This document shows positions 27,101 to 35,150 of a stretch of DNA of 64,000 bases, piece by piece. The notes under the pieces were generated by a model that had not been told where the DNA came from, searched no databases, and saw only the letters and a program-made list of their open reading frames with translations. Position 1 is the first letter of the stretch. Each line of letters begins with the position of its first letter. This DNA is from Clostridia bacterium (lineage in GTDB: Bacteria; Bacillota; Clostridia; Oscillospirales; Acutalibacteraceae), in assembly GCA_900766585.1 (NCBI GenBank), contig CAAFVV010000030.1:62001-126000 (forward strand), given 5' to 3'. The position numbers and the translations under genes were made by a program.

Positions 27101-27446
27101 CGCCAAAACATGGGACGGCGGTGAGAACGGCTATGTCTATCAGACAAATCTGTATTACTACAAAAACGGTAAAAAGACCTATATCACCGGCAAACAGATC
27201 CGCAACAGTGTCAACAAGCACACCTCTGCTTCCATGCGCTCCCACGCATTTACCGTTACCGCCTATGACAGCAAGACGGATATCATGACCATTCAGACGC
27301 GCGGACACGGACACGGGCTGGGGCTTTCGCAATACGGCGCGGTGGGTTATGCCAACGAGGCAGGATGGACATATGACCGGATTCTTGCCCACTATTATTC
27401 GATCACGGAAACCACGCCCTATCAGCTCGTTGCCCCGAAATTTTAA
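24177..27446 (+). CDS. Fusion: degenerate CinA-like, membrane helix, pseudo-sortase, SpoIID
   Basis: A 1089-residue protein. Residues 1-345 follow CinA from end to end (MoaB-like part with DLVLLTGD at 55-62; RLWVWLPDG; HTVGIYGLAPEVIQERL; LGAYLYG; C-terminal amidase-like part), but the catalytic SCTGG motif of NMN amidase is missing. A helix follows at 379-401. Residues 405-625 resemble the sortase at 21333, yet the cysteine position reads TTT (LLLLTTTLSS, 599-608) and the histidine motif reads YGNHM (506-510), so transpeptidation is unlikely. A Ser/Thr-rich linker (626-765) leads to a SpoIID domain (795-1080) with Glu815 and GHGHGLGLSQYGA. TTG start, supported by a perfect GGAGGTGA site 4 nt away. 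Probably a membrane-bound glycan-cleaving enzyme facing outward; overall role unknown. Confidence 0.85.
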   Translation: MLRILHISVGGVSPDTAAVWERVFLPYGESVSASLSATDESSLRKLLCTDAKGCDLVLLTGDAACCRKAVLSLTGPDAVIPLALTRRIAGWMFRQPGRLWVWLPDGAEKQIALLSECVLPLLPEKHMIVHTVGIYGLAPEVIQERLAPFLSRTSPACCLYRIDAEWRLRLVAPCGEESGMECTLAAIRKQLGAYLYGTDCPDLFGRVQELLGLRALTAAVTGLPPMAGRKSGGINFISEDIPVEQPAEPGADAGTDGQNEPDPTPYAALRAKETGNAALGLSLRQDTSASRPTVRLSLTDGRRLWNKTLTGDDADTLTAEAESALWDLARRYLEAFPLVMAGGEPVVLPEKATDIPVSPLEKEQPILLRPVKRTSERAFRVILVCMLAVVLCLSAGLFTYFRFFNRTPINAFRDLEALYRTNVSANDSDEYPKDMLPQFYSLYKENADIAGWIRLDNKTQSYPVMNGLGSVDYGSSDFAGQPSSYGVPFFFPATPRADKNDCLIIYGNHMTDNTMFSCLLNYLDNSYARSHAQIEMTTVYRTGTWQVFAALTVDENESDLNFTRTAFTGEADRLQFVRELTSRSKLTITSEEVENEHELLLLTTTLSSDPKDTRRVVVAFYRIDGTSSSSTVNVTKSAESQPDNTVSDIPSSDDASSNVSPDVSSEDSRPPKPDEDTSEDGGTDFIEPSDDEDSQPQTTTSKTAVTTTSTKAVKPTAFPSTSAAETESGTASATSASNTDTPTSATLSTTSVSGKTTTSTTAKPSDTYVPIREGTIDESEYYPLFRLKNSATEKIFTPTTREELTLGLFYIVKMEMGSASLMKKSTEAQKAQAVASYTFVLYYCQNSGKPYEFKFPTYDPNNANDRKIYSAVAAVAGTKMIYPEKALKSQAINAMYCASSAGVTSSCHMVFTAKLPYLVSVKSQYDTDAYLKSVNGSSITAEFTVKYSNLLSAIGQSLDLAQSEIYAEKGAVPLFAKTWDGGENGYVYQTNLYYYKNGKKTYITGKQIRNSVNKHTSASMRSHAFTVTAYDSKTDIMTIQTRGHGHGLGLSQYGAVGYANEAGWTYDRILAHYYSITETTPYQLVAPKF

Positions 27447-27483
27447 TGCAGTGCATCTGTAAAGCTGTATATCTTTACGCAGG

Positions 27484-27514
27484 AAAAGCCACCCGATTTT
27501 CTCGGGTGGCTTTT
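27484..27514 (+). terminator. Rho-independent terminator after the fusion gene
   Basis: AAAAGCCACCCGA and TCGGGTGGCTTTT form a 13-bp stem. The response-regulator-like coding sequence begins immediately after it. Confidence 0.8.
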
Positions 27515-27548
27515 CGGATGGACGATACCAGAGGATTTTCGCCGCGTC

Positions 27549-28112
27549 ATGACGGAATTCGCGGAATTTTCTCCGCATATTGTCGCGTTGGATATCTCCC
27601 TGCCGTTTTTCGACGGCTACCACTGGTGCAGCGAGATCCGCAAGGTGTCCAAGGTGCCCATCCTATTTATCTCCTCCGCCGCTGATACTATGAATATGGT
27701 CATGGCAATGAATCTCGGCGCAGACGATTTTATCGCCAAGCCCTTTGATCAGAGCGTGCTGATGGCAAAAATACAGGCCATGCTCCGCCGCACCTACGAT
27801 TTTGCCTCTGCCGTACCGGTGATCGAGCACCGCGGCGCTCTGCTGAACACCGCGGAATACACACTGACCTACGGCGATGAAAAAATCCCCCTTTCCAAAA
27901 ACGAATACCGTATTTTGTCGCTCCTGATGCAGAATAAAGGCAGCGTGATGAGCCGTGAACGCTTGATGCAGCAGCTTTGGGAGAGCGACAGCTTTGTGGA
28001 CGAAAATACGCTGTCGGTCAATGTCAACCGGCTGCGCAAGCGGCTGGACAGCATCGGGCTGCACGATTTTATTACCACTAAATTCGGTGTCGGCTATCTT
28101 ATTGAGGACTGA
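27549..28112 (+). CDS. N-terminally truncated BceR-like response regulator
   Basis: OmpR-family regulator of the Bce type: the phosphoacceptor Asp15 in LDISLPFFDGYHW, the receiver Lys64 in AKPF, and a complete winged-helix DNA-binding domain (SKNEYRILSLLMQNKG to FGVGYLIED). The first 35-40 residues of a normal receiver, including beta-strand 1 and the acidic Mg-binding pair, are absent. Upstream codons WTIPEDFRRV still read like the family, then the sequence turns into the terminator of the preceding gene. The best ATG has only a distant GAGGA. Probably a broken gene; a shortened protein may still bind DNA. Followed 3 nt later by the histidine kinase. Confidence 0.75.
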   Translation: MTEFAEFSPHIVALDISLPFFDGYHWCSEIRKVSKVPILFISSAADTMNMVMAMNLGADDFIAKPFDQSVLMAKIQAMLRRTYDFASAVPVIEHRGALLNTAEYTLTYGDEKIPLSKNEYRILSLLMQNKGSVMSRERLMQQLWESDSFVDENTLSVNVNRLRKRLDSIGLHDFITTKFGVGYLIED

Positions 28113-28115
28113 TAT

Positions 28116-29102
28116 ATGAAACAATTGGCAACCTATATTAAGCAGAAATGGTGTGTTCTTGCGGTCTTTCTGCTGTTTTTCCTGATTTTTTGGCTCTCAT
28201 TTACCCTTTATCACCTGCCTGTTGAGGCTGTGGTCTATCCTATGCTCCTCTGTCTCGTGTTGGGCTGCGGATTTTTAATCGGCGGGTATCTCCGCGCGCG
28301 GAAACGGCACGCACTGCTCTGCCGTATCCGCACAATGGCGGATGCCGGGGAAGCGGAATTCCCCTCGGCGGATACTGCGGCAGAAGCGGATTACCGGCAG
28401 ATCATCCGTCTGCTCTGCGAGGAGCAGCGCGTCTATCGCACCGAGCAGAGCAGGCGCTATGCCGACATGATCGACTACTTTACCGTTTGGGCACATCAGA
28501 TCAAAACGCCGATCGCTTCCATGCGGCTGCATCTGCAAAATGAGGATTCCGCCCTGTCGCGCGCCCTGTCTGCCGATCTGTTCCGCGTGGAGCAATATGC
28601 GGAGATGGTGCTGACCTTCCTGCGGCTCGACAGCGCGAGCACCGACTATGTGTTCCGCGAATATGATCTGGATACTATTGTTCGGCAGGCAGTCAAAAAA
28701 TTTGCCGGGGAATTTATTCGCCGCAAGCTGACACTTGTCTATGAACCGCTGCATGACACCGTGATCACCGATGAAAAATGGCTCTCTTTTGTGATCGAAC
28801 AGGTTCTGTCCAATGCGCTCAAATATACGAGAAGCGGAAGCATCACGATCACAGAGGAGCAGGGAAAGCGGCTGTGTATCCGCGACACGGGGATCGGGAT
28901 CGCGCCGGAGGATCTGCCGCGCATTTTCGAAAACGGGTTTACAGGCTATAACGGCCGTGCCGACCGGAGAGCGAGCGGCATTGGTCTGTATCTGTGCAAG
29001 CGCATCTGCACGCAGCTTGGGCATACCATTACCGCCGAATCCGCCGTGGATGTCGGCACGACAATTACCATCGACCTGTTCAAATACCGCAGCGAGACGT
29101 GA
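28116..29102 (+). CDS. BceS-like intramembrane-sensing histidine kinase
   Basis: A 328-residue kinase with two adjacent N-terminal helices (about 13-31 and 39-58) and almost no outside loop, the mark of Bce-type sensors that read the activity of their ABC transporter. The phospho-histidine is His127 in WAHQIKTPIAS; N-box VLSNALKYT, G1 DTGIGI, F-box and G2 GIGLYL are intact. It likely senses a cell-wall-active antimicrobial peptide through the transporter encoded just downstream. Confidence 0.92.
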   Translation: MKQLATYIKQKWCVLAVFLLFFLIFWLSFTLYHLPVEAVVYPMLLCLVLGCGFLIGGYLRARKRHALLCRIRTMADAGEAEFPSADTAAEADYRQIIRLLCEEQRVYRTEQSRRYADMIDYFTVWAHQIKTPIASMRLHLQNEDSALSRALSADLFRVEQYAEMVLTFLRLDSASTDYVFREYDLDTIVRQAVKKFAGEFIRRKLTLVYEPLHDTVITDEKWLSFVIEQVLSNALKYTRSGSITITEEQGKRLCIRDTGIGIAPEDLPRIFENGFTGYNGRADRRASGIGLYLCKRICTQLGHTITAESAVDVGTTITIDLFKYRSET

Positions 29103-29107
29103 GCTTC

Positions 29108-29142
29108 TTACAAAACTGTTAGATTTTCCGGGGGATTTGTAA
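29108..29142 (+). promoter_or_regulatory. Putative BceR operator upstream of the ABC genes
   Basis: TTACA-AAAC-TGTTA (29108-29121) matches the known BceR-type consensus TnACA-N4-TGTAA with one change. A second half-site TGTAA lies at 29138-29142; the outer sequences CTTACAAA and TTTGTAAG are exact inverted repeats. A TATACT -10 (29176-29181) has no good -35, as expected for an activated promoter. Confidence 0.6.
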
Positions 29143-29213
29143 GCCGATCCTATGGCGATACAGATCCCCTTTTGGTATACTAAGCGCAAGATCCACAAGG
29201 AGGTCACCTGAAA

Positions 29214-29978
29214 ATGAGTATGCTATCGGTAAACGGTGTACAGAAAATTTACACCACCCGTTTCGGCGGGAACCGCGTGGAGGCGCTGAAAAATGTGACA
29301 TTTGACGTAGAGGCCGGAGAATACGTCGCCATCATGGGCGAGTCCGGCTCGGGCAAAACAACGCTTCTGAATATTTTAGCCGCGCTGGATAAGCCCACAT
29401 CCGGCTCTGTTCTGTTAGACGGCAGCGATCTGTCCAAGATCAAGGAGGCACAGGCTGCCGCCTTCCGGCGGGATAATTTAGGCTTTGTCTTTCAGGATTT
29501 TAACCTTTTGGACACCTTTACGCTGGAGGACAATATCTACCTGCCGCTCGTGCTGGCGGGAAAGCCGTATGCGGAGATGCACCGGCGATTAGTCCCCATC
29601 GCCGATCAGCTCGAGATCAGCTCGCTGCTGAAAAAATACCCCTATGAGGTCTCGGGCGGTCAAAAACAGCGTGCGGCGGTCGCCCGGGCATTGATCACCG
29701 GTCCGAAACTGATCCTGGCAGACGAGCCGACCGGCGCGCTGGATTCCCGCTCTACCGATGAGCTTTTGCGCCTGTTTTCGGAGATCCACAAAACCGGTCA
29801 GACGATTCTGATGGTCACGCACTCCGTCAAAGCTGCAAGCCATGCGTCGCGTGTGCTGTTTATCAAGGACGGCGAGGTATTTCACCAGATCTATCGCGGC
29901 GACAGCACCGATTCGCAGCTGTATCAGAAGATCACCGACACCCTGACCATGCTGACGACAGGCGGTGATACCGAATGA
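29214..29978 (+). CDS. BceA-like ABC transporter ATPase
   Basis: A 254-residue ATPase with Walker A GESGSGKTT, signature VSGGQKQR and Walker B LILADEPTGALD. The family energises BceB-type permeases that free lipid II-cycle intermediates from peptide antibiotics such as bacitracin. AAGGAGGTCA lies 8 nt upstream of the ATG. Overlaps the permease gene by 4 nt (ATGA). Confidence 0.93.
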   Translation: MSMLSVNGVQKIYTTRFGGNRVEALKNVTFDVEAGEYVAIMGESGSGKTTLLNILAALDKPTSGSVLLDGSDLSKIKEAQAAAFRRDNLGFVFQDFNLLDTFTLEDNIYLPLVLAGKPYAEMHRRLVPIADQLEISSLLKKYPYEVSGGQKQRAAVARALITGPKLILADEPTGALDSRSTDELLRLFSEIHKTGQTILMVTHSVKAASHASRVLFIKDGEVFHQIYRGDSTDSQLYQKITDTLTMLTTGGDTE

Positions 29979-32008
29979 AGCTGAGTTTTTTCCCGAAGCT
30001 CGCGCTTGACGGCATCCGCAAAAACCGACGGCTGTTCCTCCCCTATATCCTCAGCGGCGCCGTGTTGGTCACCATGACCTATATTCTGTTTTTCCTCGCC
30101 TCTTCGGAGATGCTCGAGCATATGAAGGGCGGCGGCGTGCTCGGCTACATGCTGCCGATCGGCATTGTGGTCGTCAGCGTGTTTGCCGTGATCTTTATGT
30201 TTTACACCAACTCGTTCATTATCCGTCAGCGGTACCGCGAATTCGGTCTGTATAACGTGCTCGGCATGGATAAGCACAATCTCGGACGCCTGATGCTGTG
30301 GGAAAACCTGATCGCCGCCTGCCTTGCCATCGGACCGGGGCTGCTCGCCGGCATTCTCCTCTCCAAATTTGCCGAGCTAGGTATGGTGAACCTGCTGCAG
30401 GAAACGGTCAACTATACGCTGTATATTGATTTCGGCTCGGTCGGCAGGACGGCGCTGCTGTTTCTCGGTATTTTTGCCCTTTTGCTGATCAATTCCGTGG
30501 TCAAGGTCAGAAAAAGCGATCCGCTTGAGCTGCTCCGCAGTGAAAATGTGGGCGAAAAGGCGCCGAAGGCGAATTGGATCACGACCGGCCTCGGCATTAT
30601 CCTGCTCGGCGCCGCCTACTATATCGCCCTGTCGATCAAGCACCCCTTAGAGGCACTTTTCTGGTTTATGATTGCGGTGATCCTGGTCATCATCGCCACC
30701 TATCTGCTGTTTATATCCGGGTCTGTCGCACTTTGCCGTCTGCTGCAGAAAAACAAGGCGTATTACTATAAGCCCAACCACTTTGTCTCTGTTTCGTCGA
30801 TGACCTACCGCATGAAACGCAACGGCGCGGGACTTGCCTCCATCTGCGTGCTGATCACGATTGTTCTGGTCATGCTGTCCTCGACCATCAGCCTGTATTC
30901 CGGTGCCGAGGTAACGCTGAGGGAAAATTATCCGCAGGACATAGCGCTCGGCGTCACGCTTCCAGACATGGAGCATTTTAATGAAGGATCCTTTTCCGCC
31001 ATGCGCCGCACCGTTTCCGATCTGGTCGACGACCAGATCGATGTCCACGAGTCGCACGCCATAGAGCTGGCGGGATTGCTGACCGGCGATCAGTTTTTGG
31101 CTGATCAGCAGGCGCATTCCACTCTGGATCTCTCCGTTTTGCAAAACCTGTGCTATCTGCATATCCTGTCACAGGATGACTATACCCGTCTGACCGGGGA
31201 AACGCTCACGCTCGCCGGCGATGAGTGTCTGATCTCCTGCTACCGCACTTCATTTTCAGCCGACCGCATAGAGATAGAGGGATGTGCGGCGCTGAAAGTG
31301 AAGGGCGAAGCAGTGAAAATCCAGCTGCCGACTTATCTGATGCAGCAGATCGTTCCCTGCGTCACCTTAGTTGTGCGGGACGCCGTCGCCCTGACAAAGC
31401 CGCTGCAAAACATGCAGAATAACGTCGGTGATTCGGTCTTAGAGCCGAAATGGTATTATAGCTTTGATGTATCCGGCGGAGCCGAGGCGGAAATGGCGGC
31501 GTATACGGCGATCAAGAAAAATATGGATAAGATCGTTATTCCCAACGAGAACGGCGGATATTCCTATCAATTAGGCTGCCGTGAAAGCGACCGACAGGGA
31601 TTTTACGCGCTGTACGGTGCGCTGTTCTTCATCGGTATTCTTCTCAGCGTGGTTTTCATTTTTGCCGCCGTGCTGATCATCTACTATAAACAAATTTCAG
31701 AGGGGTATGAGGATCAGAAGCGTTTTTCTGTCATGCAGAAGGTCGGCATGACCAAGGCGGAGATCCGCCGTTCCGTCAATTCTCAGGTGCTGACCGTGTT
31801 TTTCCTCCCCCTTCTCCTTTCCGGCGTTCATCTCGCCTTTGCTTTCCCGATCATCTGGAAGTTGCTTCAGCTGTTCATGTTCCGCAATGTCCACTTTATG
31901 ATCGGCGTCACCGCCGCTATCTTTGCGGTATTTGCGTTGATCTATGCGCTGGTGTATAAGGTGACGTCAAATGCCTACTGCGCCATTGTCAGCGGGAAAA
32001 AGGAATGA
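29975..32008 (+). CDS. BceB-like ABC transporter permease
   Basis: A 677-residue FtsX-family permease with about ten helices and a large outside domain of roughly 200 residues between helices 7 and 8 (about 300-510), where Bce permeases recognise the peptide and signal to the kinase. LFLPYILSGAVLVTMTYILFFL and RQRYREFGLYNVLGMDK are typical of the family. Ends at a strong terminator. Confidence 0.93.
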   Translation: MKLSFFPKLALDGIRKNRRLFLPYILSGAVLVTMTYILFFLASSEMLEHMKGGGVLGYMLPIGIVVVSVFAVIFMFYTNSFIIRQRYREFGLYNVLGMDKHNLGRLMLWENLIAACLAIGPGLLAGILLSKFAELGMVNLLQETVNYTLYIDFGSVGRTALLFLGIFALLLINSVVKVRKSDPLELLRSENVGEKAPKANWITTGLGIILLGAAYYIALSIKHPLEALFWFMIAVILVIIATYLLFISGSVALCRLLQKNKAYYYKPNHFVSVSSMTYRMKRNGAGLASICVLITIVLVMLSSTISLYSGAEVTLRENYPQDIALGVTLPDMEHFNEGSFSAMRRTVSDLVDDQIDVHESHAIELAGLLTGDQFLADQQAHSTLDLSVLQNLCYLHILSQDDYTRLTGETLTLAGDECLISCYRTSFSADRIEIEGCAALKVKGEAVKIQLPTYLMQQIVPCVTLVVRDAVALTKPLQNMQNNVGDSVLEPKWYYSFDVSGGAEAEMAAYTAIKKNMDKIVIPNENGGYSYQLGCRESDRQGFYALYGALFFIGILLSVVFIFAAVLIIYYKQISEGYEDQKRFSVMQKVGMTKAEIRRSVNSQVLTVFFLPLLLSGVHLAFAFPIIWKLLQLFMFRNVHFMIGVTAAIFAVFALIYALVYKVTSNAYCAIVSGKKE

Positions 32009-32016
32009 CCTAAACC

Positions 32017-32050
32017 AAAAAACGGAGGGCAGCCGCCCTCCGTTTTTTTT
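32017..32050. terminator. Bidirectional terminator
   Basis: AACGGAGGGC and GCCCTCCGTT form a 10-bp stem, with an A-run before and eight T after. Serves the Bce operon and the converging heat-shock operon. Confidence 0.88.
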
Positions 32051-32057
32051 GCTGTGT

Positions 32058-33200
32058 TTATTCTCCGCCGAATGCGCGCTTGATCTTATCGCGGAATGAC
32101 CGGCGCTTCTGATAGTTCCGGTCCTCTGTCGCCCCTTCAAACGCAGACAGCAGCTGCTTTTGCTCGGCAGACAGATTTTTCGGCACCTCAACCACCACGC
32201 GCACCAGCTCATCACCGCAGCCGCGGCTGTTGAGATACGGAAAGCCTTTGCCCTTGAGCGTCAGAATATCTCCGGGCTGTGTGCCCTCCTTGATTGTAAA
32301 CTTCACATTGCCGTCCAGTGTCGGAATGGACACCTCGTCACCGAGCGCCACCTGGGCGAAGGTCAGCGGCAGATCAAACCAGATGTTGAAGCCATCCCGC
32401 TCAAACAGCGGATGCGGACGCACCGACACCTGCACCTGCAGATCGCCGGCAGGACCGCCGTTGCTGCCTGCATTGCCGCGTCCGCGGATGGACAGCACCT
32501 GCCCGTCGTCGATACCAGCCGGAATATTGATGCCGACCTGCACGCTCCTGCGGACGTGCCCCGTGCCGCCGCAGCCCTTACAGGGCGTCTCGATGATCTT
32601 CCCGCGTCCGCGGCAGCGGGAACAGACCACCTGGGTCTGTATCACACCAAATGGCGTTCTCTGCTGGCGGCGTTCCTGTCCCGTGCCGTTACAGACCGGG
32701 CAGATCTTGGGTGCCGTTCCCTTGGCGGCGCCGCTGCCGCCGCAATCGGGACAGCTGTCGACCAGCGTGACCGACACCTGTTTTTTGCACCCCTTGGCGG
32801 ACTCTTCAAAGGAGATGACCACCGAGGCGGTCGCATCGCTTCCGCGACGGGGAGCATTCGGGTCGGAACGGCGTCCGCCGCCGCCGAAAAACGAGGAGAA
32901 AATGTCGCCGATATCGCCGAGGTCGATATCGTCAAAACCCCCGCCGCCATAGCCGCCCGCACCGAAGTTCGGGTCAACGCCGGCGTGACCATACTGGTCA
33001 TAGCGTGCCTTCTTTTCGGGATTGGAAAGCACCTCATAGGCCTCGTTGACCTCTTTGAAGTGTATCTCCGCGTCTTTGTCACCCGGATTCAGATCCGGGT
33101 GATACTTTTTCGCCATCTGGCGGTATGCCTTTTTGATCTCATCCTCAGACGCTCCCTTTGAAACGCCCAGAACCTCATAAAAATCTCGTTTATCTGCCAT
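32058..33200 (-). CDS. dnaJ: Chaperone DnaJ
   Basis: A 380-residue Hsp40. J-domain at 1-70 with HPD, a Gly-rich linker, four CxxCxGxG zinc repeats (beginning SCPDCGGSGAAKG), then the two C-terminal substrate-binding domains. Stimulates DnaK ATPase. Last gene of hrcA-grpE-dnaK-dnaJ; GAGAGG precedes the ATG. Confidence 0.97.
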   Translation of the reverse strand: MADKRDFYEVLGVSKGASEDEIKKAYRQMAKKYHPDLNPGDKDAEIHFKEVNEAYEVLSNPEKKARYDQYGHAGVDPNFGAGGYGGGGFDDIDLGDIGDIFSSFFGGGGRRSDPNAPRRGSDATASVVISFEESAKGCKKQVSVTLVDSCPDCGGSGAAKGTAPKICPVCNGTGQERRQQRTPFGVIQTQVVCSRCRGRGKIIETPCKGCGGTGHVRRSVQVGINIPAGIDDGQVLSIRGRGNAGSNGGPAGDLQVQVSVRPHPLFERDGFNIWFDLPLTFAQVALGDEVSIPTLDGNVKFTIKEGTQPGDILTLKGKGFPYLNSRGCGDELVRVVVEVPKNLSAEQKQLLSAFEGATEDRNYQKRRSFRDKIKRAFGGE

Positions 33201-33276
33201 ACTGTGAGCCTCTCCACGCCAAACCCGGCTTGACGGGAACAGACCGTCTGCCTGTTCCCGTCAAACATCGGATGCT

Positions 33277-35094
33277 TTATTTTACGTCGCCGTCATAGTA
33301 GCCGTCAGGTCCCGCCTGACCGGCATCTCCCTGCGGAGGAACAGCGCCGTCCTGCTGCGGTGCATTGGCTTGATAGATCTTCGCCGAGATCTCATAGAAA
33401 GCCTTCATCAGCTCTTCCTGCTGCGCCTTCATCGTGTCATAATCCTCGCCCTTGAGGGTCTCTTTCAAAGCGTCGATCTTGCTCTGGAGCGCCGCCTTGT
33501 CGCCGGCATCCAGCTTGTCTCCCAGCTCCTCGATGGACTTCTCGCACTGATAGACCGCCTGATCCGCCGCGTTGCGCGTGTCCACATTTTCGCGTTTTTT
33601 CTTATCCTCAGCGGCATACTGCTCGGCATCATGGACAGCCTTCTCCACATCCTCCTTGCTCATATTGCTGCTGGAGGTGATGGTGATATGCTGCTCGTGA
33701 CCGGTGCCGAGGTCTTTTGCACTGACGTTGACGATGCCGTTGGCGTCGATGTCAAACGTTACCTCAATCTGCGGCACACCGCGGCGCGCCGGGGCAATGC
33801 CGTCCAGACGGAACAGTCCGAGTTCCTTGTTGTCGCGGGCAAACTCACGCTCGCCCTGCAGAACATGCACATCCACGGACGGCTGATTGTCCGCGGCGGT
33901 GGAGAACACCTGGCTCTTTTTGGTCGGGATAGTCGTGTTGCGCTCGATGACCTTGGTCATGATACCGCCCATGGTCTCCACGCCGAGCGACAGCGGCGTA
34001 ACATCCAGCAGCAGCAGGCCCTTGACCTCGCCGCCGAGCACACCGCCCTGCAGTGCCGCGCCCATGGCGACACACTCGTCGGGGTTGATGCCCTTAAACG
34101 GCTCTTTGCCGAGGATCTTCTGCACAGCCTCCTGCACGGCGGGAATACGGGACGAACCGCCGACCATCAGCACCTTGTCGATCTGGGAAATGGACAGACC
34201 GCTGTCGGACAGCGCCTGACGCACCGGCCCCATGGTCGCCTCAACCAGATCGGCAGTCAGCTCGTTGAATTTGGCACGGGTCAGCGTCATATCGAGGTGC
34301 TTAGGGCCGGTCGCATCCGCCGTGATAAACGGCAGATTGATATTGCTGGTCGTCATACCGGACAGCTCGATCTTTGCCTTTTCCGCCGCCTCGCGCAGAC
34401 GCTGCAGCGCCATTTTGTCGGCAGAAAGATCAACGCCGGTTTCCGCCTTGAAGCCCGCAATCATCCAGTCGACGATCTTCTGATCGAAGTCGTCGCCGCC
34501 GAGCCGGTTGTTGCCCGCCGTCGCCAGCACCTCCTGCACGCCGTCGCCCATCTCGATAATGGACACATCAAACGTACCGCCGCCAAGGTCATACACCATG
34601 ATTTTCTGGTCGGCTTCCTTGTCGATGCCGTAAGCCAGAGCAGCCGCCGTCGGCTCATTGATGATACGCTTGACATCCAGACCGGCAATCTTGCCCGCGT
34701 CCTTGGTCGCCTGCCGCTGCGCATCGGTAAAATACGCCGGAACCGTAATGACCGCTTCCGTGACCGGCTCGCCCAGATAGGCTTCGGCATCCTGCTTCAG
34801 CTTTGCCAGGATCATGGCGGAAATCTCCTGCGGCGTATAGGATTTACCGTCAATCGTCACCTTATGCGCCGTACCCATCTGACGCTTGATAGACGAAATG
34901 GTGCGGTCGGGGTTAGAGACCGCCTGCTGTTTTGCCACGCGTCCGACGATACGCTCGCCGTCCTTTTTAAACGCCACAACGGACGGCGTTGTACGCGCAC
35001 CCTCCGCATTGGGGATAACAACGGCTTCGCCGCCCTCAATAACCGACACGCAGGAATTTGTGGTACCCAAGTCAATACCGATGATCTTTGCCAT
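33277..35094 (-). CDS. dnaK: Chaperone DnaK (Hsp70)
   Basis: A 605-residue Hsp70: GIDLGTTNSCVSV phosphate loop at the N-terminus, VYDLGGGTFDVSI and VLMVGGSSRIPAVQ in the nucleotide-binding domain, a substrate-binding beta domain and helical lid with a Gly/Gln-rich end. The residues expected for a Gram-positive DnaK are present. AGGAGG site before the ATG. Confidence 0.98.
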   Translation of the reverse strand: MAKIIGIDLGTTNSCVSVIEGGEAVVIPNAEGARTTPSVVAFKKDGERIVGRVAKQQAVSNPDRTISSIKRQMGTAHKVTIDGKSYTPQEISAMILAKLKQDAEAYLGEPVTEAVITVPAYFTDAQRQATKDAGKIAGLDVKRIINEPTAAALAYGIDKEADQKIMVYDLGGGTFDVSIIEMGDGVQEVLATAGNNRLGGDDFDQKIVDWMIAGFKAETGVDLSADKMALQRLREAAEKAKIELSGMTTSNINLPFITADATGPKHLDMTLTRAKFNELTADLVEATMGPVRQALSDSGLSISQIDKVLMVGGSSRIPAVQEAVQKILGKEPFKGINPDECVAMGAALQGGVLGGEVKGLLLLDVTPLSLGVETMGGIMTKVIERNTTIPTKKSQVFSTAADNQPSVDVHVLQGEREFARDNKELGLFRLDGIAPARRGVPQIEVTFDIDANGIVNVSAKDLGTGHEQHITITSSSNMSKEDVEKAVHDAEQYAAEDKKKRENVDTRNAADQAVYQCEKSIEELGDKLDAGDKAALQSKIDALKETLKGEDYDTMKAQQEELMKAFYEISAKIYQANAPQQDGAVPPQGDAGQAGPDGYYDGDVK

Positions 35095-35150
35095 ATCTAT
35101 TACCTCCTATTGATTGTCAACCTTTATTTTCCAAAAAAGTGTTAGTCACT

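Noticed and set aside
26385..27623. Minus-strand frame of 412 codons opposite the SpoIID part of the fusion
   Set aside because: Crosses a terminator and the start of the next gene; no ribosome site.
33370..35145. 591-codon open frame on the plus strand opposite dnaK
   Set aside because: Shadow of the GC-biased dnaK codons; no ribosome site, composition rich in Arg/His/Leu, and dnaK is certain on the other strand.
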